A stretch of DNA of 64,000 nt from JAAYDI01 sp052034005. Lineage in GTDB: Bacteria > Planctomycetota > Planctomycetia > Pirellulales > Pirellulaceae. This document shows positions 15,562 to 25,093 of the stretch, one piece after another. The notes beneath the pieces are model-generated. The model searched no databases. It saw nothing but the letters and a program-made list of their open reading frames with translations, and was not told the origin of the DNA. Position 1 is the first letter of the stretch; each line of letters opens with the position of its first letter. The position numbers and the translations under genes are program-made. The stretch spans positions 1-64,000 of the forward strand of contig JBPOJB010000023.1 of the NCBI GenBank assembly GCA_052034005.1. Reading direction: 5' to 3'.

Positions 15562-16468
15562 GCAGGTCCACGGCCTGCGGCTGGCGCTCGAGCCGGGCGC
15601 GCAGCTGTTCAGCCAGCAGGTCGATCTCCGGCTCGCAGATGGCGGCCGCATCCCGGACGATGTGCGCGAGGCTGGCAAACTGCCGGCTGCGCAGGAACTC
15701 GTACATCAACTGCGGCCAACCGCTGCGGGCCGCGAACTTGTTCGGCGGGTCCGCGTGCAAGTCGAGCACGGTGAGGTGCATCAGGCGCACCGCCTGCCGC
15801 TGCTCGTCCCGGTCATTGGGGAGTGCCGCCAGGCGGTACGGCCGACGCGGCGACACGCGCAGGCCGGTCGTCCACGAGAATGCGCGCCGATGCATGGGCG
15901 GCAGCAGGTCCAACAGGACGGCGAACAGCCGGTGGGCGGGCACGGGCGAACTCACGCCGAGCGTCTCGCAGCGCAGGGCGGCGTTGAGCAAGGCAGCCAG
16001 CTTCTCGGGTCCGAGCAACTGGCACAGCCGTTCGATCTCCGCCGTCTTGGCGGTCGTGGATCGCCCCACCAACGACGCCGTGCCCAGCTGATCGGGGACC
16101 GGCTTCAGGACATCGGCGCGGCCTGAGACGATCAACGCCTCCATGATGCGGAACGGATGGTAGCTGAACCGCTGGGAGAGCGGCTCCGGAATGAGGAAGA
16201 AGTGCGTGTAGACCCGGTAGCCGCCGCGGCCGCTGTATTCCCGGCCGGCCAGCACCGTGCGGGAGACGCACTGGCAGCCGCTTCCCATCCGATGGCAGTT
16301 GATGCTCTCGGCCGTCCCGCGCGGGTCGTAGAGCGCATCGTGGCCCGGCCCCCATTGGGCCAGCTCCTGCTTATCCGCCATGGTGACGCCGGGGCTGGCC
16401 GCCGCGAGCTGATACCCTTCGTTCCGGCCGCTCCGCACGGACGTGAAGATCGCCTGTTCGATGAACAC
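15419..16468 (-). CDS. GTPase-associated protein, GAP1-N-like domain
   Basis: The N-terminal ~200 residues (IEQAIFTSVRSGRNEGYQ, LAAASPGV, LAQWGPGHDAL, GCQCVSRTVLAGREYSGRGG, RVYTHFFLIP) resemble the GAP1-N2 domain of GTPase-associated protein 1, found beside small GTPases in bacterial signalling/conflict loci. The rest is helical and unassigned. At 349 residues it is much shorter than multi-domain GAP1 proteins as I recall them, so middle and C-terminal GAP1 domains seem absent. Start is GTG 16468 after GAGGGAGGG. It lies 24 bp after the GTPase gene in the same operon. Its last ~47 codons run antisense to the end of carA. Confidence 0.75.
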   Translation of the reverse strand: MFIEQAIFTSVRSGRNEGYQLAAASPGVTMADKQELAQWGPGHDALYDPRGTAESINCHRMGSGCQCVSRTVLAGREYSGRGGYRVYTHFFLIPEPLSQRFSYHPFRIMEALIVSGRADVLKPVPDQLGTASLVGRSTTAKTAEIERLCQLLGPEKLAALLNAALRCETLGVSSPVPAHRLFAVLLDLLPPMHRRAFSWTTGLRVSPRRPYRLAALPNDRDEQRQAVRLMHLTVLDLHADPPNKFAARSGWPQLMYEFLRSRQFASLAHIVRDAAAICEPEIDLLAEQLRARLERQPQAVDLLTPFSPAARETGGTGRSLRATASTSPGGTARSAPAGCDAGSLRSSDR

Positions 16469-16492
16469 GCTGCCCTCCCTCGCGCCGGCTTG

Positions 16493-17401
16493 TCACGAAC
16501 CGATCTGGCCGACCATCCATCGGAATGGCTCGATCACGCCGCGCGGCTCCACCCGCAACGGGACTTGCCGCGGACCGCCCAACTCCATCTGGAACGCGCA
16601 GGCACCGGCTACCCCCGCCGCGAAGAACTGGCGGCGCGCAAACCGCTGATCGCTGTGCTGCCACAGCCCCGGCGCATGCTTGCGCGCGAACTCGGCCGCG
16701 TCGTCGAAGCACGCTTCGCACTGGTCGGCCTTCGTGAAAATGATGCTGATCGGGCGGCTGGGCCAGCCCTTCTTAGGATCGTCGTCCAGCTCGCACAAGT
16801 AGGTCAGCATCTTCATGGCGAAGAAATCCTGGTCCTTCTCACCGTCCATCAAGCGGACCGCGTCGACCAGAATGAGCACGCCGGCGCATTTCGTCAGGAA
16901 CGACCGGATCACCGGGTAGGTATGCGGATGGTCCACCTCCTCCAGGATGGCTTCCCCCGAGAGATCCGGCATGATCAGTTCGATGGGGTGGCGTTTCTTG
17001 GCCGAGCGCACCTGGCAGTGGATCCAGTTCCACCGGTCGGGCTCGTTGGGTGTCTTGTCGGGGAACTCGCAGTTGGCCAGCGCCGTCATCGTCAGCTGTT
17101 GCAACGACACGGAGAATGCGCCGCGGGCGAGCAATTGCAGGTCGGCGCTGGCGCGCGACAGCATGTCGGTCAACATGCCGAGATAGACCGTCTTGCCGGC
17201 ATCGGCCGAGCCGATGGTGGCCACCAGCTGAGGCGACGTCTTGCGCATGTTCGCCTGGTGCGCCAGGGCCATGGGGGCCTGGCAGTGGCGGCAGACTTCC
17301 GCGTCGAAACTGTTGCCACCCTCACAGATGAAGCACGGCACCTGGATCGAATACTGAGCCAGGCGGTACGAGTCCATCGGAAGTACGCCTTTGCTGCTCA
17401 T
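16493..17401 (-). CDS. Zinc-ribbon small GTPase of the GAP1 cassette
   Basis: A 302-residue P-loop GTPase. A zinc ribbon (Cys23, Cys26, Cys37, Cys40) precedes the G domain. Motifs: P-loop GSADAGKT (64-71), G3 as PDLSGE (DxxG at 146-149), and G4 as TKAD (223-226). It has no membrane segment and looks like the 'double-GTPase/GAP-associated' group seen beside GAP1 proteins, though I assign that from layout and motifs only. The ATG at 17401 overlaps the stop of the upstream FGE-like gene (ATGA), so translation is coupled. The GAP1-N-like gene follows by 24 bp. The likely role is a nucleotide-dependent switch controlling the cassette (inference). Confidence 0.8.
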   Translation of the reverse strand: MSSKGVLPMDSYRLAQYSIQVPCFICEGGNSFDAEVCRHCQAPMALAHQANMRKTSPQLVATIGSADAGKTVYLGMLTDMLSRASADLQLLARGAFSVSLQQLTMTALANCEFPDKTPNEPDRWNWIHCQVRSAKKRHPIELIMPDLSGEAILEEVDHPHTYPVIRSFLTKCAGVLILVDAVRLMDGEKDQDFFAMKMLTYLCELDDDPKKGWPSRPISIIFTKADQCEACFDDAAEFARKHAPGLWQHSDQRFARRQFFAAGVAGACAFQMELGGPRQVPLRVEPRGVIEPFRWMVGQIGS

Positions 17402-18669
17402 GCGAGTTCCTCCCGGGCCTCCACGCCACATGTCACCAGTTCGTCCTCCTCCTCCGGCTGCTCGCCATCCAGGTCCATCGAGATGACGTCCGTCAACGCC
17501 AGCGCGCAGCGGAAGCCGATGTTGTGTTTGCGGCTGATCGGGCTCTCGCCACTCTGGAACTGACAGGTCGCCTGGGTCTCGAAATAGGTGTCGAACGCGC
17601 CGCCCCGGATGCTCTTCATGGGCGTCGTCGTCTCGAGCTTGCGGGCCGAAGCGTCCCAGACGCCGAAATTGCTGGTCGTCCACTCCCAGGTGTTGCCGAT
17701 CAGCTGGTAAATGCCGCCCACGCTCACGCCGCCCGGCAGCTCGTAGACCGGGACCGTCGCGTCCGGGCCCGACCCCCAGAGGTTGGCCAGCTCGCGGTCC
17801 ATCGTGTCGCCCCAGGGGTACCGTCGCTGCATCGGCCGCGTGCCCTGCGTCAGCACGGGCCAGCAGCCGGCCTTGACCCATTCCGGATCGGACGGCAGCC
17901 GCTTGCCGCACCAGCGTGCGAAGGCGACCCCTTCGTACCAGCTGACACCGACCACCGGGTGGTCCGCCAGGGCGTCGGGATAGTGTCCGTCGCGCCAGAA
18001 GCGCGGTCCCGGCATGCCCGTCTGATCGACGAAATCGAGCACGGCGGGCCAGATCGTGGGCTCCCACAGGGGCATGTTCGCATAGCCGCCGTCATCCACG
18101 AACTCCTGGTACTGGCGGTTCGTCACCGGGTAGCGGTCCAGGTACATCGCCTCGACATGCACCAGACGCTCGCGGTGCCCGTCGGCCTCGTCCCGGTCGC
18201 CCTGGTTGCGCCAGGGCTGCAGCAGCACGTCGCCTTCGGGCACGATCCCCATGGCGTCGTCCAGCGCGCGCATGGCGGCTTGACGCTGTTCCGGTTGCAG
18301 GTTGGCTGCGATCTGGGGGCGCAACAGCAGCGCGTAGCGCCCCTGGTCCAGCATCCGTTGAGCCAGCGAAGCCGGGTCATTCTCGTCGTACACCGCCTTG
18401 GCGGGCGCAGCCCCCGGGTCGTCCGGCGACGGGCTCGGCGCCGCGGCGCGGGACGCGGCGCGACACGCAGCACAGGCGGGTACTTCCCGCCGGCTGCTGC
18501 TGCGCCGGCGCCACCACAGGCCGGCGCCGGCCGCGGCGGGCAGCAGCGCCCCGACCGCCAGCCACCACAACCCGGACAGGAAGGCGGCCCAGCAGGTCGC
18601 CGCGAGGACGGCGAGCGCGCCTCCCCCGATCAGCCATCGAATCGTCTTGTTCATCGCTCTGCCACTCAT
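17398..18669 (-). CDS. Membrane-anchored formylglycine-generating-enzyme-like (SUMF1-fold) protein
   Basis: Of 423 residues, the N-terminus has two hydrophobic segments (~12-31, 34-52), then a CAAC motif and a linker. From ~150 a C-type-lectin-like FGE/SUMF1 domain follows (YLDRYPVTNRQYQEFV, HPVVGVSWYEGVAFARWCGKRLPS, RYPWGD, GNTWEWT, SIRGGAF, IGFRCA). In true FGE the segment after RGGSF carries the active cysteines; here it reads RGGAFDTYFETQATC, so the canonical pair is missing and catalysis is unlikely. Such domains serve as ligand-binding or sensor modules in bacterial signalling loci. ATG 18669 is chosen (alternatives 18654, 18759). Its stop overlaps the GTPase start by 4 nt. Confidence 0.8.
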   Translation of the reverse strand: MSGRAMNKTIRWLIGGGALAVLAATCWAAFLSGLWWLAVGALLPAAAGAGLWWRRRSSSRREVPACAACRAASRAAAPSPSPDDPGAAPAKAVYDENDPASLAQRMLDQGRYALLLRPQIAANLQPEQRQAAMRALDDAMGIVPEGDVLLQPWRNQGDRDEADGHRERLVHVEAMYLDRYPVTNRQYQEFVDDGGYANMPLWEPTIWPAVLDFVDQTGMPGPRFWRDGHYPDALADHPVVGVSWYEGVAFARWCGKRLPSDPEWVKAGCWPVLTQGTRPMQRRYPWGDTMDRELANLWGSGPDATVPVYELPGGVSVGGIYQLIGNTWEWTTSNFGVWDASARKLETTTPMKSIRGGAFDTYFETQATCQFQSGESPISRKHNIGFRCALALTDVISMDLDGEQPEEEDELVTCGVEAREELA

Positions 18670-18730
18670 CTTCACACCCTGTGTCCTCACGGCGCCGGCG
18701 CGCGGGACGGGTCCGCACGCGGCTGGCCCC

Positions 18731-19684
18731 CTAGTTCTTCCGCCGCCGCTGGGCCACATCCTTCTGCAGCTTGGCGAACTGGGCCATCACCGAGTTGACG
18801 ACCGGGTCCGCCGGCTGCGTGGGCACCGTTTGGGCCGGCCCGGCCGCGGACGTGCTGTCCCGCGCAACCACCCGGTCGGCAATCAGGTCGGCCTGTTTCT
18901 CCACCAGCTTGCGCAGCTGCTGCAGCTCGGCACTCAGCTCGTTCTTCTGCGCGGCGATCTCGCGCTGCTGCTGCGCCACCGTCTCGTTCAGCTCGGCCGC
19001 GTGATGGCGGACCAGCTCCAGCTCCGACTCCAACGCCTCACGTTCCTGTTCCAGCGCGGTCAGCGCCAGGGCGTTCACGTCTTCCATGTCCGGCGGGCGG
19101 CGGGGGACCTCCCCCGCGCGCAGCTGCGCCTGCTCCAACTGCTGACGGACTCCCATCAGCTCCTGTTCCAGATCGGCGACCCGCGATGCGCGGGCCGCCG
19201 ACTCCCTGGCCGACTCCTGCAACGCGTCGCGTTCGCGTTTCAGCGCCCGGGACTCCCGCTGCAGGTCCTCCATCGACGCCCGCAGCGCGGTCAACTGGGC
19301 AGTCAGATCCGCCGCCTGCCCGGCCGCGCCGGCCGCCTCCCGTGCGCGCTGCTGAACCAGCTCCTCGCGTGCCGCCTGCAGGTCATCCAGCGCTTTGGCC
19401 AACTGCAGATCGCGCTGCGCCAGCGCCTCCTTGAAACGCTGCACCTCCTGCTGGTCGCTCGGCAGCCGTTGGCCGAGCTGCGCTTCCCGCAACTGCAACT
19501 GCGTCCGCTCCCGCTCCAGGCCCCGCATCTGATCGGTCAACTCCGCGCGCATCTGGTCGAGACGATGGAACAGCGCCTCGAGCGACTGCTCAAACTCGGC
19601 ACAACCCTCACGCAGCTCCAAAGCCTGGGCGTGCAGCGGCTGCAAGGCGGGGATCGGTGATGCGGATCTGGAAATGACAGGCAC
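18731..19684 (-). CDS. Long coiled-coil protein heading the GTPase/GAP1 cassette
   Basis: A 317-residue protein dominated by heptad-like Glu/Gln/Arg/Leu sequence from about residue 20 to 270, predicting one long coiled coil (for example REELVQQRAREAAG, LEQELMGVRQQLEQAQL, ELSAELQQLRKLVEKQ). There is no transmembrane segment and no known enzymatic motif. The short tail ends VMAQFAKLQKDVAQRRRKN. The frame starts at GTG 19684, without a clear Shine-Dalgarno; an internal start is possible. It ends 61 bp before the FGE-like gene, so it is likely cotranscribed and may serve as an oligomerisation scaffold (inference). Confidence 0.72.
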   Translation of the reverse strand: MPVISRSASPIPALQPLHAQALELREGCAEFEQSLEALFHRLDQMRAELTDQMRGLERERTQLQLREAQLGQRLPSDQQEVQRFKEALAQRDLQLAKALDDLQAAREELVQQRAREAAGAAGQAADLTAQLTALRASMEDLQRESRALKRERDALQESARESAARASRVADLEQELMGVRQQLEQAQLRAGEVPRRPPDMEDVNALALTALEQEREALESELELVRHHAAELNETVAQQQREIAAQKNELSAELQQLRKLVEKQADLIADRVVARDSTSAAGPAQTVPTQPADPVVNSVMAQFAKLQKDVAQRRRKN

Positions 19685-19778
19685 GACTCAAGCCGCACAG
19701 AACATCGAGATTACATGGCTGATCAACACGCGACCGGACGGCGACCACCTGTGGAACCGAGCGCGATCGCCACCAAGA

Positions 19779-19807
19779 ACTCTAGGTCAGATCCGGGGGT
19801 GGAGCAA
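19779..19807 (-). promoter_or_regulatory. Possible promoter of the GTPase/GAP1 cassette
   Basis: On the minus strand TTGCTC (19807-19802), a 17-bp spacer and TAGAGT (19784-19779) lie about 95 bp before the coiled-coil start. The match is partial. The surrounding 250-bp gap to asnS holds no gene. Confidence 0.35.
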
Positions 19808-19934
19808 ACAGAGCCCGGCGTCCTGGGCGCTTGTGATGATTATGCGGATCGACGAGGCTGTAGGAGTCGCCACGCACCGGGGCCCGCACGATCCGCCGCG
19901 TGGCGGCAGCGCACCCAGGCTGCCCCGGGGCAGC

Positions 19935-21326
<1,392 letters not shown>

Positions 21327-21367
21327 GTTAATCGGACTCGTGCTGGGGCGAAAAGTAGATATCGGCC

Positions 21368-22420
21368 TCACAACCCGCGCGCAGCCAGGTAGCGTTCGGC
21401 ATCCAGCGCGGCCATACAGCCGGTCCCGGCCGACGTAATCGCCTGACGGTAGTAGTCATCGGCCACGTCTCCGGCCGCGAACACGCCTTCCACGCTCGTG
21501 GTGGTGCGGAACGGCGCAGTCCAGCGGATGTAGCCCTGGTCCGTAGTCGCCAGCTTCCCGCGCAGGAACCCCGTGTTGGGCGTGTGGCCGATCGCCAGAA
21601 ACATGCCGCTGCTGGCCAACTCGCGCGTCGACCCGTCCTTCGTGCTGCGGACGCGCACCGCCGTGACGCCCTGCTGGTCGTCGCCCAACACCTCGTCGAC
21701 GACGTGGCTCCACACGATGTCGATCTTGGGGTCGTTCAGCGCGCGGTCCTGCATGATGCGCGACGCCCGCAGCTCGTCACGGCGATGCACCAGATGCACG
21801 ATCGAGGCGTACTTCGTGAGGTAGACGGCTTCTTCAATGGCCGAGTCCCCGCCCCCCACGACGACCAGCGGACGATTGCGGAATCGCGGCAGCGCGCCGT
21901 CACAGACCGCACACCCGCTGACACCCCGGTTCTTGAACCGCTCCTCCGACGGCAGCCCCAAGTAGTTGGCCTTGGCCCCGGTGGCCACGATCAGGGTGTG
22001 CGTCTCCACCGTCTGGCCCTCCCGCGAGAAGACCCGCAACGGCCGCTGCTCCAACTCCACGTCCACCACGTCATCCGACACGATCCGGGTCCCGAAATTG
22101 ACTGCCTGTTGCCGCATCAGCTCCATCAGCTCCGGACCGGTCACGGCGTGCGGCGCCTCCTCCAGCGGGGGCAGGCTCTGGATCCGGTCCGGCAGCAGCG
22201 CACTGCTGAGGAACTCGGCGAGCCGGCCGGCGGGGAACCCGGGGTAATTCTCGACCTCGGTCGTCAGCGCCAACTGGCCCATCGGGAGCGTGCCCTGCAC
22301 GCGATTCTCTTCCGTGATCGCGCCCTCGAACAACAGGGGACGCAGGTTCGCACGCGACGCGTAAATCGCCGCCGACCAGCCGGCAGGTCCGCTGCCGACA
22401 ATCACGACCTGTTCAGGCAT
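21368..22420 (-). CDS. trxB: Thioredoxin reductase
   Basis: A flavoenzyme that reduces thioredoxin with NADPH. Residues 4-20 hold the FAD GxGPAG loop (VIVGSGPAGWSAAIYA). The redox-active CxxC is in SGCAVCDGALP. The NADPH fold shows VVVGGGDSAIEEAVYLT, and the C-terminal FAD motif is EGVFAAGDVADDYYRQAITSAGTG (split across the conserved block). Length 350 fits the family. ATG 22420 follows GGAAAGGAACC, which is preferred to an upstream GTG/ATG frame extension. A TATAAT -10 sits about 60 bp upstream. Confidence 0.94.
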   Translation of the reverse strand: MPEQVVIVGSGPAGWSAAIYASRANLRPLLFEGAITEENRVQGTLPMGQLALTTEVENYPGFPAGRLAEFLSSALLPDRIQSLPPLEEAPHAVTGPELMELMRQQAVNFGTRIVSDDVVDVELEQRPLRVFSREGQTVETHTLIVATGAKANYLGLPSEERFKNRGVSGCAVCDGALPRFRNRPLVVVGGGDSAIEEAVYLTKYASIVHLVHRRDELRASRIMQDRALNDPKIDIVWSHVVDEVLGDDQQGVTAVRVRSTKDGSTRELASSGMFLAIGHTPNTGFLRGKLATTDQGYIRWTAPFRTTTSVEGVFAAGDVADDYYRQAITSAGTGCMAALDAERYLAARGL

Positions 22421-22477
22421 GGGGACGGTTCCTTTCCAGCGCTGTGGAAACTCGTTGACACAGGGAAACTGGCCCAC

Positions 22478-22483
22478 ATTATA
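22478..22483 (-). promoter_or_regulatory. Consensus -10 box for trxB
   Basis: A perfect TATAAT on the minus strand lies about 60 bp before the trxB ATG. The -35 at 17 bp (TGTCGA) is poor, so strength is uncertain. Confidence 0.45.
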
Positions 22484-22620
22484 GCGCGTGCCCCGGACTT
22501 CGACAGCCCGTTGCCGGGCCTGTTCGGCCCAGCCTGCGCCGCGCGCACCAGGGGCCCGGCCCGGCGCGGTCGACGGATGCCCGAGGCGTGATCCGAGTGC
22601 CGGGCGGCAGGGCTCCCGTG

Positions 22621-23631
22621 TCAGGGCGGCTCCTGCGGGGCGATGATCTGGATTGCCTTGCGGCCTTTGATCGTCCCGGGATGGGCATGGAACTTCGGAA
22701 CGCCCTCCACGCTGATCTCCAGCGGGCCGTGGATATCCTGCTCCGTCGTGACAATGTCGCCGACGCGCAGGCCCAGCAAATCGGCCGTGGTGATCCGCGA
22801 GTGCGCCAGGGTCGCCACCATCTCCACCAGCGCGCCCTCCAACCGCTTGCTGACTTTCTGGATCGATTCCTCGGTGGGCGCCGCCTGCGCATAGCTGACC
22901 CAGTTGTTCGTCGTCAGCTTGTTGCCGATCCGCTCAATCGCATTGAACGGAATGCACAGGTTCATCATGCCCCGCACGTCCCCCAACGTGAGTTCGAAGC
23001 TGATCAGCACGACCACTTCGTTGGGCGGCACGATCTGGACCAGTTGCGGGTTGCTCTCGACCCGCTCGACCTCGAACTCCAGCGGCAGGATGTTGGTCCA
23101 GGCCCGTTTCAGGTCGTGCAGGAACAGGTCGGTAATGCGGCGCACCAGCCGCAACTCGATCTCGGTCAACGCCCGTCGGGCCACCGCGCCCGACTCCTTG
23201 CCGCCGCCCAACAGCCGGTTGATGACCGGGTAGAGGATGGACGGGTTGATGTCGAGGATCAGGTTGCCGTCCAGCGGCTTGGCGGTGAGGAGGTTGAAGC
23301 AGGTGGGGTTCTCCAGGCTGAAGATGAACTCGCTGTAAGTCAGCTGGTCGACGCTCGTCAGCTTCACTTCGACGATGCTCCGCAGCAGCGCGGACATGGC
23401 GGCGCCGAAGTTGCGTCCGAACCCCTCGTGGAGCGACTGGAGCGCGCGCATCTGCTCCTTGCCGACACGCTCCGGCCGCTTGAAGTCGTAAGCCGTGATC
23501 TTCTCGCGCGGCCGCCCGGCCACGCCGGCCACGGGCGCAGCCGGTTTCTGCAGCGGTTCCGGCGCGTTGGTCTCCATCGATCTGAGAAGACTCTCGACTT
23601 CCGCCTGGCTGAGTATTTCGTCAGTCGCCAT
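22621..23631 (-). CDS. fliM: Flagellar motor switch protein FliM
   Basis: FliM forms the flagellar C-ring and binds phospho-CheY. The N-terminal ILSQAEVESLLRSM corresponds to the CheY-binding LSQxEIDALL peptide. The middle CheC-like domain includes YDFKRPERVGKEQMRAL, GFGRNFGAAMSALLRS and INRLLGGG. The C-terminal SpoA domain is VGDIVTTEQDIHGPLEISVEGVPKF (GPL...VEGVPKF). Length 336 is typical. No other flagellar gene lies in this window; neighbours are trxB and proA. Start ATG 23631. Confidence 0.92.
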   Translation of the reverse strand: MATDEILSQAEVESLLRSMETNAPEPLQKPAAPVAGVAGRPREKITAYDFKRPERVGKEQMRALQSLHEGFGRNFGAAMSALLRSIVEVKLTSVDQLTYSEFIFSLENPTCFNLLTAKPLDGNLILDINPSILYPVINRLLGGGKESGAVARRALTEIELRLVRRITDLFLHDLKRAWTNILPLEFEVERVESNPQLVQIVPPNEVVVLISFELTLGDVRGMMNLCIPFNAIERIGNKLTTNNWVSYAQAAPTEESIQKVSKRLEGALVEMVATLAHSRITTADLLGLRVGDIVTTEQDIHGPLEISVEGVPKFHAHPGTIKGRKAIQIIAPQEPP

Positions 23632-23661
23632 CGGTCACTCCGTTGACAACGGCCGCACCAG

Positions 23662-24936
23662 CTACGTCCGCACGTGCCCCTGGCCGTACACGACATACTT
23701 GTAACTGGTCAGTTCTTTCAAGCCGCACGGCCCCCGCGCGTGGAACTTGTCCGTGCTGATGCCGATCTCGGCGCCCAGGCCGAATTCCCCGCCGTCATGG
23801 AACCGCGTGCTCGCGTTGACCATCACAGCCGCGCTGTCCACTGCGGCCACGAACCGCCGGGCCGCCGTGAGATCCCCGGTCACGATCGCGTCGGTATGGT
23901 GCGAACCATACCGGTTGATGTGGTCAATCGCCTCTTCGAGCGAGTCGACCACCCGCACGGAGATCTGCGGCCCCAGATACTCGGCCCGATAGTCCGCCTC
24001 GGTCGCGGCCACAGCGCGCGGAAGCCATTGGCGGGTGCGCGCGTCTCCCCGCACCTCGACCCCCTGCGCATCCAACGCCTCGCCGATCTGCGGCAGGAAC
24101 CGCTCGGCGACCCCCGCGTGCACCAGCAGCGATTCGCAGGCGTTGCAGACACCCATGCGCTGGCACTTCGCGTTGATGGTCAGTGCGTGCGCCATGGCCA
24201 GGTCCGCCGCCGCGTCCACATACAGGTGGCAATTGCCGTCGAAATGCTTGATCACCGGCATCGTCGCCTCTTCGGTCACCCGGCGGATCAGGCCGGCGCC
24301 GCCACGCGGGATCGCCACGTCGATGTACTCGGCCAGTCGCAGGAAATGCCCAACGGCGGCACGGTCGGTGGTCCCCACCAGCTGCATCGCATCCGCAGGC
24401 AGGCCGCCGCGCACCGCCGCCTGTTGCAGCAACTCCAGGATCGCCCGGCTCGAGTGCCGGGCCTCCTTGCCGCCCCGCAAGATCACCGCGTTGCCGCTCT
24501 TGACACAGATGGCCGCCGCGTCGGCCGTCACGTTCGGACGCGATTCGTAAATGAACAAGACCGTGCCCAGCGGGACACGCACCTTGGCGACCTCCAGCCC
24601 GTTGGGACGCACCGTCGACTCGATCGTCTCACCCACCGGGTCAGGCAGCGCCGCCACGTCCTCCAGCCCTTGGGCCATGCCCTCGATCCGGGCGGGTGTG
24701 AGCGTCAGTCGCTCGATCTGCGCGGCCGTCAGCCGGTAATCGGGTGCCGCATCCAGGTCCCGTTGGTTGGCCTGCTGGATCGCGCTGGCGTGCTGCCGCA
24801 GGGCCTGTGCCGATTGGCGCAACCACGCGTTCTTCAGCTCGCCCCGCACCTGGGCCAGCGACCGCGCGGCACGCGCGGCACGCTGGGCCACTTCCGTCGC
24901 GTAGGCTGCCAGGTCGGTCACGTCATCGGCCGCCAT
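23662..24936 (-). CDS. proA: Glutamate-5-semialdehyde dehydrogenase (gamma-glutamyl phosphate reductase)
   Basis: Second step of proline synthesis: reduces gamma-glutamyl phosphate with NADPH. An aldehyde-dehydrogenase fold with ProA hallmarks: VRVPLGTVLFIYESRPNVT, GNAVILRGGKEA, IPRGGAGLI, the catalytic Cys in CQRMGVCNACES, and FGLGAEIGISTDKFHARGPCGL near the C-terminus. The ATG at 24936 gives 424 residues, matching family length; the frame is open to 25011. A TTGACT-N17-GATACT promoter lies just upstream. It ends 30 bp before fliM. Confidence 0.94.
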   Translation of the reverse strand: MAADDVTDLAAYATEVAQRAARAARSLAQVRGELKNAWLRQSAQALRQHASAIQQANQRDLDAAPDYRLTAAQIERLTLTPARIEGMAQGLEDVAALPDPVGETIESTVRPNGLEVAKVRVPLGTVLFIYESRPNVTADAAAICVKSGNAVILRGGKEARHSSRAILELLQQAAVRGGLPADAMQLVGTTDRAAVGHFLRLAEYIDVAIPRGGAGLIRRVTEEATMPVIKHFDGNCHLYVDAAADLAMAHALTINAKCQRMGVCNACESLLVHAGVAERFLPQIGEALDAQGVEVRGDARTRQWLPRAVAATEADYRAEYLGPQISVRVVDSLEEAIDHINRYGSHHTDAIVTGDLTAARRFVAAVDSAAVMVNASTRFHDGGEFGLGAEIGISTDKFHARGPCGLKELTSYKYVVYGQGHVRT

Positions 24937-24989
24937 GCTGTCCACCCGCTTCACCCCCCTTTTTTCAAGACAATACGCTCCACGGCCGG

Positions 24990-25018
24990 AGTATCCTGCA
25001 ATCAGGCCCAAAAGTCAA
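24990..25018 (-). promoter_or_regulatory. Predicted promoter of proA
   Basis: Minus strand: TTGACT (25018-25013), a 17-bp spacer and GATACT (24995-24990), about 55 bp before the proA ATG. It would also serve fliM downstream. Confidence 0.55.
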
Positions 25019-25093
25019 TGTCGCTCGCACGCTGGGCAAGCGTCCTACGCGTTGACGCAACCGCGTATTTTCACGAGACTTGCGCACGGACAA

